Below, one piece after another: positions 56,537 to 64,000 of a stretch of 64,000 nt of DNA. The notes under the pieces were generated by a model. That model saw only the letters and a program-made list of their open reading frames with translations, searched no databases and was not told the origin of the DNA. Numbering within the stretch: the first letter of the stretch is position 1; every line of letters begins with the position of its first letter. A program made the translations under genes and the position numbers. This DNA is from Haematobia irritans (Eukaryota > Arthropoda > Insecta > Diptera > Muscidae): contig NC_134399.1 of assembly GCF_050003625.1 (NCBI RefSeq), positions 147,306,473 to 147,370,472 on the forward strand, in the 5' to 3' direction.

Positions 56537-57713
56537 ATTATACCCCGCGCCACACTGTGGAACAGGGTATTGTAAGTTAGTGCATATGTTTGGAACTCCT
56601 AGAAAGAGACGAGATAGACACATGGTGTCTTTGGCAATAATGCTCAGGGTGGGTCCCTGAGTCGATCTAGCCATGTCCGTCCGTTCCTCTGTCTGTGAAC
56701 ACGTTTTTGTGATCAAAGTCTAGGTTGCAGTTTAAGTCCAATCGCCTTCAAATTTGACACAAGTTCCTGCTTTGGGTCAGAATAGAACCCTATTCATTTT
56801 GGAAGAAATCGGTTCAGATTTAGATATTGCTCCCATATATATCTTTCGCCCGATATGGGCCCAGAAGCCAGAGTTTTACCCTAATTTGCTTGAAATTTTC
56901 CACCAGGAGAACAACAAGTACTATAGTCAGGTGTGCCAAATTTTATTGAAATCGGTTCAGATTGAGATATAGCTCTCATATACATCATCCGCCCGATTTA
57001 GACCTATATGGCCCCAGAAGCCAGAGTTTTAGCCCAATTTGGTTGAAATTTTGCACTAGTGTAGTGTAGTCAAGTGTTCTAAATTTTATTGAAATCGGTT
57101 CAGATTTAGCTCCCATATATATCTTTCGCCCGATTTCGCCCGTCATATGACCACAGAGTTCAAAGTTGTAGTCCGAGTTACGTGAAATTTTGCACATGGA
57201 GTAGTATTCAAATACTAAGTATGCATGTCAAATTTGGTTGAAATCAGTTCAGATTTCTATATAGCTTCTATATATATATATGCTTTTCCGATTTGGGCAA
57301 AAATGACCAAAATTCCAACAGTTTCCTTATAAAATCGCCACTACTAAGTCGAAAACTTGTAAAAGTTACTCAAATTTTCCTTTATTTCTAATACATATCT
57401 ATCGACCGATAAATGATAAATACACTTTTGTGAAGTTGCCTCAAAATTGGTTCACATTAAAATGTTTCCCATATTTTTTACTAACATAGTGTACCATCCC
57501 AGGGCATTAGCCGACTTAAATTTTAAGTCTATAGATTATAAATTTTGTTCAGATGGAGTCAGATTTAAAATGTATGTATTTGGGACAAAAACCTTTATAT
57601 ATAGCAACCAACACATTTGACGGATTTGATATAGTATCGAAAATGTGGATTTACAAAGTGGTGCAGGGTATAATATAGTCGGCCCCGCCCGACTTTAGGC
57701 TTTACTTACTTGT
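56537..57713 (-). mobile_element. D3 element, full length
   Basis: The minus-strand head at 57713 (AACAAGTAAGTAAAGCCTAA with the GTCGGGCGGGGCCGAC palindrome) is followed by TATATTATACCCTGCACCAC, five units (TTAGATATTGCTCCCATATA and similar), a core with GTCTGTG tract, and the hairpin CGCCACACTGTGGAACAGGG at 56545-56570. Confidence 0.88.
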
Positions 57714-59224
57714 TTTTTTTTTTTGTTCTTTATTTAAGTTCCTTTTTTGGTTGCCAATACTGAATACAATGAACCCATTTAACATTAGTGTCTTAACCAG
57801 CCGTCAGCCGCCAATAGTCAGCCAACCTGCTAGCCAGTCAGGCAATCGTCTACTTTGAGAAAATCAGCAGTAAAAAAAACACATCAGCATCACCAGCCAA
57901 CTTTTTCATTTCATTTCGTTTTTTTATTTTTGGTCTCCTCCTGGGGATTGAAGCAACTCTACAATTCCATATATAATTTTTAAGAGCCAAAAAATTCCTG
58001 ATTTCAATTTTTGTTGTTATTGTTGGATGATGGTAATACTGTGACTGTTGAGGTTTTCCCAGGATGTTGGGGTATATGCAAGCTCCTTTGAGTTTTCAAA
58101 TGCATCGTATACTTCAGATGCCTCTTCTCTCGCCCATTTTTAATGCAAAGCCGTTTTTCACTTTTTTTGTGGGTTTTCCATTTTTAGAGGGCTTTTTGAT
58201 AATGTTCCAGCAGATTAACCATAACTGCGGCATGTTGCGGCTCAATTTGTTGAGCTCATAAACCACGCCTTAATAACCATCAAAAGCGTGAATCCTGAGA
58301 AGGATATTTAGCCAAAGCCAAATATGTGTTTTTGTCATTGCATTGTTTGGTTGTTGTTGTGTTTTTTTTTTACTTCCTCGTTTCCCTCCATTTATTTCGA
58401 AATCCTCTTTTACCAGTTTTTTGTACTTCTCTCTTGGTGGTCCAACTGTCTATCCCTATTTTGCATTCCAAAACTATAGAAGTGTGTCCTCACATACACA
58501 TATCTCCATTCGCTGTGGTGCTTTTAATTTTGGATATTAACTTGAAAGTTGTTATCTCACTCTCTATGGTCCCTGAAGAGTTCGAAAGGGGAGGATAACA
58601 CACATATATGCAGCATGTACGAAATATTCCAAGGGGATATTGGCTTTAATTTTGGCGGAGTTTCTCAATTGCCGTAGTCGCTTTTTGGCAATTGCTTAGA
58701 CAGAACATTGTGCCTAGCTTAACCATTTCTAATTTATTTGATGTGCAAATTTCGATTATGCATTTAATAATGGTGATTCTTCTCGTTAGCTTTTGGATTT
58801 TCTGACATGCCGAAGTGCCAATTTATTTTGCCCGATTTTATTTGGTCGAAATAAATTTGGCCTAAAGCATTTGCAAATGACTTAATCGGAATGGAATTTA
58901 TTGCCATTTAATGGAGTTATTGGAATGGGATTAATGATTGGACTGCAGGAATCTATCGATTGCATTCATAACTCAAATGGAGGGAAAGGCGATGACATAT
59001 ATGATAATGAGAAAAGAACGTGGAAAGAAAATGGATAATTGAGAAAATGAAAATGGGATTTAAAGTTGAAGCGCTACGGTTACATTACTATTAGGATGCA
59101 CTCCATATGAATCAATTTCGAAATCAATAAGTGAATGAAAACGTATCATCCTTGGAGAAAAAGAGTTTTGTCTTTAATATGGTTATCTCCACATAAAAGA
59201 AAATGCCACTGAACTAAATATATA
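57714..59224. other. Apparently single-copy DNA
   Basis: Includes a CAGCC-rich segment (57800-57860) typical of simple-sequence drift. The overlapping frames at 58326-58598 are hydrophobic low-complexity and not supported as genes. Confidence 0.5.
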
Positions 59225-60060
59225 CGAGGGTTGCTGTTTATATTTCAGAATTAGAAAACAAAAAAAAAAAACAAGTATTAATTATGGAAAATCGCTTTAT
59301 AGTTTTTCAAAATATTCGCCAATAAGATTTATTCACTTTTGCATACGTTTGAACCAATTTTCAAAGAACTTTTTCCACTCAGATTGAGGTGTCTCCAAAA
59401 CATGGCTTCTGAATACATCAACCGCTTCTCCAGGTGTCGCAAAACTTTGACCTCTCACCTCATGTTTTACGTACTGGAATCAAAAGAAGTCATTCGGTGT
59501 CATTAATATAGGAAGGATTACTCATCAAATTGAGTGAGAGCACGCTCGTGGTGAAGAGTGATCCGTTTTCGGCGGTTGGTTTTCCTGGCAAACAATTGCT
59601 TGTGCACCATTCAGAATTGACTATTCTGGATTTGGCTCATCTTGAAATACCCATATAGGCGATTGCTGTTTACTTTTGGGCTCATATGCATAACTACATG
59701 ATTCATCACCTGTCAAAATGTCACAGGCCTGTTTCGAAGCAACGCAATAGTATTTTCGGAGCATTTATTTCGACCTACCGACAAAAGTTTGAGCGATTGA
59801 CAAACGGTGTGGGATCCATTGTAAACACGATAGGTCATATGACGATGTTGCAATTTCATTTGGAGCACAGCATCAAAAATTTCCGGAACAACAATTGATT
59901 TTTGATTACCTTTGAAATTCGTCTTGGAATGAACTATGACCTCGGTTGAATTAACCATACCATCGATAAACACTGGTCCTCATCGCCCAAAATTGAATTA
60001 AGTTCATCGCTGTCCTGTTGTTGACATGTTTTACGATAGAGCAATAAGTTGGCAGATTGC
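59225..60060 (-). pseudogene. Mariner transposase relic, nearly whole length
   Basis: Starting near 60060 on the minus strand the broken frames give DELNSILGDED, VYRWYG-FNRGHSSFQDEF (59990-59930), SIVVPEIFDAVLQ and RHMTYR (about 59905-59825). They continue with the WIPHRLSIAQ block (near 59810), MLRKYYCVASKQACDILTGD followed by ESCSYAYEPKSKQQ with the first catalytic Asp (about 59755-59660), RITLHHERA (second Asp replaced, 59560), and the C-terminal EVRGQSFATPGEAVDVF / SEWKKFFENWFKRMQK region (59460-59340). The outer end at 59225 is CGAGGGTTGCTG beside TA. Many stops and an internal loss around the third Asp. Confidence 0.85.
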
Positions 60061-60279
60061 AATACTAGATCCCCAGATCCCGAAATATTTTTTATCGTTA
60101 TTTTCACTTTGGCTGTCGCAACCTCAGTTGCCTCCAGGGTTCCACAAAACATTTCGGAACAAGAACAATGGTCTCTATTACGATCAAGATCTGACGGGAG
60201 CAGGCATACGAAATGTCATCGATTTGTAGATAATCGAGACCTGTATCTTTGCTGAGATGAAGGAGAATTTCGGTAGACA
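60061..60279. other. Unclassified DNA
   Basis: May include the transposon's outer leader. No matching end found. Confidence 0.3.
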
Positions 60280-60654
60280 TTTCGTTGGTTGATGATAAGT
60301 ATTTAATGAGAGTTTCGGTTCGTTGATGAGTGCGTCGATTCCTTTTAGCATTTTAGTTCGCTGATTATCAGTAGTGCATGATAATGTCGGATCGTAGAGA
60401 TTCGGTATTTGATGGGAACTTCGGTTCGTCGATTGTTTAATTATCGGTAGTTGATGAGAATTCGGTTCTTTTAATGATCATTAGTGCATGGCAAAGTCGG
60501 ATCGTAAAGACTCGGTATTTGATGAGAGTTTCAGTACGTTGATGAGGATGTTGGTTTCTAATTGATCGATAGTTGATGCGAATTTGGTTCTTTTGATGAT
60601 CATTATTGGATGGAAACGTCGGTTCGTATTAGATGAAGACTTCAATTTGTTGGT
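60280..60654. repeat. Degenerate minisatellite, unit about 110-120 bp
   Basis: Words recur in order: ATCATTAGTGCATGG, GTCGGATCGTA, ATTCGGTATTTGATGAGA, TTCGGTTCGTTGATGAG, GATAGTTGATGCGAA. Copies start near 60362, 60473 and 60596. Similar words reappear at 62095-62280 (ATGATCATTAATGGTTGG, GATTCGATGACGAGGAA), on the far side of an M2 insertion and another minisatellite. Confidence 0.6.
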
Positions 60655-60656
60655 TA

Positions 60657-61485
60657 CACCCTCAAAAAAAATCGCTTCTTTAACATATGTTCCAAACATA
60701 TTTTGCAGGAAGCACATATATTATTGGATACTGCCGAAACATTAATATGTTTGTTTTATGTGAACATATCATATGTTTGGAAGCATTTGGAGCCCAAAAA
60801 TATTATATGCTTGGAAGAATTATTCCCAAAGACGATTGTGCTCATTGCCTAACCTACTCGTAATTTTCACCTCCTCGAAATATTTTAGTTCTTGGCACCT
60901 TTTTCTGTAATACAAATAATGTTGAAGAAATTATTCACTTTTATAATTTTTTTAAATTTTACCTTTCGCCTGCACGGAGAATCGAACCGAGGACTATACA
61001 GTTTGTAAGCCAACAAACTACCCACTGGACTACGTAGCTGTTATAGTCACCAGTAGATAATTATCGTTATAAGTTACACTTATATAGAATAGTTTGCAGC
61101 GCCCACGAGCCCATGCAAACATAACATTATTTAACAGAAACATACATTTGTTTGCCACGTGGACTCTCCCGTCAACTCTCCCGGTTTCCATCTCTATTTC
61201 TTTCTCTATACTCTCTCTGTCGCTTTGAATAAAATATCACAACATATGTATGTTTAGTCGAAATTTGTAAATGTATATATGTTTGCATTCACACATATGA
61301 TTTTTATGAAACATTCATGCCCCAAACATAATATATTCTAACATATTAACATAGATGTCCCAAACATTTAGTGTTAGTTTAGGAACATTCCTTGTTTGCA
61401 CTTAAATATATTGTGTTTTAAACTTGTGCCCGAAACACATTTTGTTTATATCGGAACATATGAAAAACATATTTTTCTAAGAGTG
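60657..61485. mobile_element. M2 MITE, long form with tRNA-like core, TA target
   Basis: An 829-bp element with ends CACCCTCAAAAAAAATCG and, inverted, CACTCTTAGAAAAATATG. Flanked by TA (60655-60656, 61486-61487). The outer 200 bp on each side are CATATG-rich like the 501-bp and 525-bp copies. About 330 bp of extra sequence in the middle (roughly 60830-61245) is absent from them. Confidence 0.85.
60967..61040 (-). other. tRNA-like sequence (probable pseudo-tRNA)
   Basis: On the minus strand there is an A-box-like TAGTCCAGTGGGTAG, a possible anticodon stem AGTTTGT/ACAAACT around TGGCTT, and a perfect B-box core GGTTCGATTC. The acceptor and T stems pair poorly (about 3 of 7 and 3 of 5), and the anticodon loop is not a standard 7 bases. 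I read it as a tRNA-derived promoter module rather than a working tRNA. Confidence 0.5.
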
Positions 61486-61487
61486 TA

Positions 61488-61762
61488 GGAATCGTATGTG
61501 ATCGGTAATTTATGAGAACTTAGGTTTTTAAGTTATTGGAAATTATTTTTTTCGCTTATACCACGATTTTTGGCCGTTGCTTAGAAGTTCGGTGCGATGT
61601 TGATTGGGAAGATGTGAATTCACCACTTTGTAGGTGATCGGGAACTTTTTTTATTCAGTATTTGGTAATGATGTGATAGGTGTTCCGAGGTCGGTAATCA
61701 GTTGCGGTCAGTTTTAGTATTGCCGACAACTAGCTAGACTACGAGCGAGCTGTAGGTGGGAA
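61488..61762. other. Unclassified DNA between minisatellites
   Basis: Some GATCGG and TTCGG words of the flanking minisatellite occur (61498-61640), too diverged to delimit. Confidence 0.3.
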
Positions 61763-61936
61763 GGTCTCAGTGATGGAACTATAGATCCGAAGATCTCTGT
61801 GGTTGAACTATAGGCTCGTAGGTCTAGGTAGGGGATCTGCAGGCTCGAAGGTATGGGGGTAAAACATTCAGGCCCGAACGTCTCAGTTGTAGAACTATAG
61901 GACCCATGGTCTCAGTGGTTCTATTCATTACGTGCT
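61763..61936. repeat. Minisatellite, 29-bp unit, five units plus one partial
   Basis: Units begin at 61763, 61792, 61821, 61850, 61879 and 61908, an exact 29-base period. A typical unit contains GGTCTCAGTG and AACTATAGGCTCGAA. Units are diverged (about 60-80 percent alike by eye), so the array is old yet has kept its period. Unrelated in sequence to the AT-rich 29-bp satellite. Confidence 0.85.
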
Positions 61937-62285
61937 TGGGATAAAATTTCTTGTGCACGCTGTAACGGGACTACCAGCAGAGCGATGTGAAATGAACGAC
62001 ACGTAGAACGATTAGCATATATCTGTAAATAATAATAGCTTGTTGTCCAATGTATCAGTCTGTAATCTAACCTATAGTGGATTATAACGTCTGATGGCAG
62101 GGATTCGGTAGAAAAGCTTGGTATGCTGACAAGTCGATGAGAAATTCGGGGTTTTGATGATCATTAATGGTTGGAAACGTCAATTGATCGATGATGAGGA
62201 CTACGATTCGATGACGAGGAATTCAGTTCGTAGGTGATCGTCAATATATGTGAGTTGAATTATTGATCGTTGCTTAGTACTCGTA
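61937..62285. other. Unclassified DNA with remnants of the 115-bp minisatellite
   Basis: 62150-62230 contains TTGATGATCATTAATGG and GATCGATGATGAGGA, related to 60473-60640. Confidence 0.4.
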
Positions 62286-62675
62286 CACAGAAAAAAGTGA
62301 ATAATTGAATCAAATACAAAAATTGTGAATTCAATTATTTTTGTATTTGATTTTCAGCTTATGACGAAAATTGTAAATCCAATTACCCAAATTGTAAGGT
62401 TGTCATAAAACTATTTTCAAATGAAGTAATATTTGCGTTGAGTATAAATGCAATTGGAATTTGTCAAAATATTCAAATGACATAGTACTCAATCCAAATA
62501 CATTAGTATTTGAAGTATATAGTGTTTTCAATTACAGTCGTAATTGAACTGAGTACAATGTTTATAGAATTTTGTAACCTATACAATTACTATCGTAATT
62601 GTGTTTATTACGATGTTAATCAATACAATCTTTGTACTATATAATCCATATTAATTTAAGAAAATTATACAAATA

Positions 62676-63551
62676 CACTCTGAAAAAAATTTTATGCATT
62701 TTATTATAAAAAAGAAATTCTGAAAATATGTATAATTGAAAATACAGCGAAGTACATGTTTGGTAGAAAAATACAGAATATTCATTATAAACGACGTATT
62801 TAACAGGCTAACTCACAAAGTTTTTGAATTATCTGTGCCACCTGCTGGAATTTCCCAAATCTTCCTCATTTATATGCGATTTGTTTAGGCATCCTGCTCT
62901 TCTGTAATACAAACATCTATTCATTTCAAAGTTTCGAAAATATTTCAAAGTTTCGAAAATATTTCAAAGTTTTACATGATTTTACCTTCTGTTGCTGAGA
63001 AGAAATCCTCGAAATCACCGTTTTCGAAGTAAACACATTTTCCTCTAGGCCACATATTTTTGACAGTCGGCTTATATCCATTAGTAGGGCAATTTGACGT
63101 GTACACGAACTAATTGCAAAAACAAAATAGAAAGAATGTAATTGTATATATATTCCAAAGCTTATTCGCAAGTTTTTAAACGACCCAATTCAGGATGTGT
63201 GTAAGTTTATACAACGAAAGAAATCATTTACATATTTTATTAAAGTTTTCAGCGAATTTTAAAAATTTTACGAACGTAGAAATATGTACTAAATATATTA
63301 AATTAACTTTCCATAGTAAAAAGTTTGTGCTGTGATACTTTCGTCGTGATCCCGCCTAATAGTCGAAGTCACGAGAATTCTCGTGAGTCTAAAAATTGTT
63401 GTGAACCGTTAATTGTCTTTAAAAATTCTGTTTGCGTGAACGTACATGAGTATTTCTTGAATGTGCTTGAGAGAGAAAGAATTCTACCAACACGTCACAG
63501 GTTAGACTCACAATGAAAATGTTCATTTTTACGAAGAGAATTTTTTCAGTG
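62676..63551. mobile_element. TIR element of 876 bp, TA target, carrying exon-like sequence
   Basis: Ends CACTCTGAAAAAAATTTT and, inverted, CACTGAAAAAATTCTC. Flanked by TA at 62674-62675 and 63552-63553. The ends are of the M1/M3 type but the body is different. It includes a three-fold CAAAGTTTCGAAAATATTT repeat (62926-62970) and a possible spliced gene end on the minus strand. Confidence 0.75.
62885..63109 (-). CDS. Possible 3' end of a spliced gene (two exons), unknown product
   Basis: On the minus strand a pyrimidine-rich tract (63137-63114) and CAATTAG acceptor precede an open 124-base segment (63109-62986). It encodes 41 residues, beginning FVYTSNCPTNGYKPTVKN and ending NGDFEDFFSATE. 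A GTAAAA donor (62985) and a TATTACAG acceptor (62902) bound an 84-base intron. After joining, the frame reads EEQDA and stops at TAA (62887-62885). An AATAAA lies about 180 bp downstream (62705-62700). The peptide has two Cys, a WPRGKC motif and an acidic tail; I recognise no family. Upstream exons are not visible within the element. It could be the transposase C-terminus of the parent element, a captured host fragment, or chance. Confidence 0.3.
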
Positions 63552-64000
63552 TAGTTTCCAAAAAACGCGCTTGACCAAAAAAACTGGTATTTAGATAAAG
63601 GTACTTACCTGCGATAAAAATACAATATGGTGCGCCAGAAATGTTAATGTTAACATTTCGAATCGCGGTACCGATACCACGGTTTATTTGCGGGTAAATT
63701 CGACCATTTTCTTAAGAAGATTCTTAATAGTAATAATAAATGACATTTTATTGTTTGTATTAATTTATTTTTCGTTACGTAGCAACGTCATAAACAGTTT
63801 TATCAGGCAATTACGCATTATACTTAAATCAATAACTTTTATACTTGGTCCAATTGAACATAGTAATTGATGTGTTGTGAATTCAATTACCAGTGAATTT
63901 TGATATTTTTGCCAGTTTTTCATTCAACCAATTATTTTCATGTTTGACTTAATAAAAATCGTATTTGATATATTTTTTCATTCAATTATGCCAATAATTG

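Larger units (their letters stand above)
62286..64000 (+). mobile_element. TIR element rich in AATTG/CAATT, running off the window
   Basis: Starts CACAGAAAAAAGTGAATAAT after TA (62284-62285). The region near the window end (TTTTTTCATTCAATTATGCC) resembles the inverse of this start, so the right terminus is probably just outside. The interior has many AATTGTAATTG/CAATTACG inverted words. It encloses another TIR element at 62676-63551. No transposase recognised. Confidence 0.5.

Noticed and set aside
60481..60717. 78-codon frame on the minus strand across the minisatellite
   Set aside because: Crosses the boundary between the minisatellite and the M2 element, so it cannot be one ancient gene.
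60967..61040. Functional tRNA gene
   Set aside because: A and B boxes are present, but the acceptor and T stems do not pair well and the anticodon loop is irregular.
62926..63171. 81-codon minus-strand open frame over the candidate exon
   Set aside because: It is in a different frame from the spliced reading and runs through the predicted intron; composition is less protein-like than the 41-codon exon.

Overview
The window looks like non-coding nuclear DNA of a calyptrate (muscid) fly such as Stomoxys, Haematobia or Musca. The genus is my inference from the repeat families, not something shown. The DNA is AT-rich and has no intact host gene I can support. Most of it is layered transposable elements, separated by islands of apparently single-copy DNA that would fit a long intron or an intergenic region. 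One 100-base assembly gap lies at 30535-30634. Almost all open reading frames in the window are by-products of repeats.

The dominant component is a set of three related repeat families, called D1, D2 and D3 here. All share one blueprint: a 5' end beginning AACAAGTA followed by a GC-rich palindromic head; a variable number of tandem units of about 153 bp containing TATATGGGGGCTATA or TATATGGGAGCTATA; a 3' module with (GTCY)n and (TA)n proto-microsatellites around a conserved core; and a terminal hairpin ending GGGTATAAAA. This matches the dipteran mini-me/DINE elements (non-autonomous Helentrons), especially the type with central tandem repeats. Full or nearly full copies are at 2611-4874, 27621-29048, 31421-33115, 35262-36758, 40250-41758 and 53521-54838 (D1); 11377-12763 and 16508-18040 (D2); 21937-23228 and 56537-57713 (D3).

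Cut-and-paste transposons are frequent but dead. There is a DD37E-type Tc1/mariner element with perfect 28-bp inverted repeats (5234-6506). Decayed mariner or Tc1 transposases lie at 1965-2611, 19400-19990, 24050-24375, 30635-31129, 55060-55620, 55600-55690 and 59225-60060. A hAT element with 8-bp target duplications (10209-12873) keeps the C-terminal dimerisation domain. Several MITE families recur: M1 (CACTGAAAAA ends, TA target), M2 (rich in CATATG), M3 (TTAAAG-rich), M4 (CCAGCAAAAAA ends) and M5 (CGTGAG-rich, hAT-like 8-bp duplication). A tRNA-derived SINE is present in several pieces. Arrays of a 29-bp AT-rich satellite accompany D1 copies.

Nesting gives a relative history. At 9671-13303 a D1 copy was entered by a hAT element, which was itself entered by a hAT MITE and a D2 copy. 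At 31421-33115 a D1 copy carries a hAT MITE and a SINE tail, each with intact duplications. At 53283-54937 a D1 copy split a SINE. The right end (60280-64000) differs: it has two minisatellites, a MITE carrying a tRNA-like core, and a TIR element containing a possible spliced exon pair that I could not assign.
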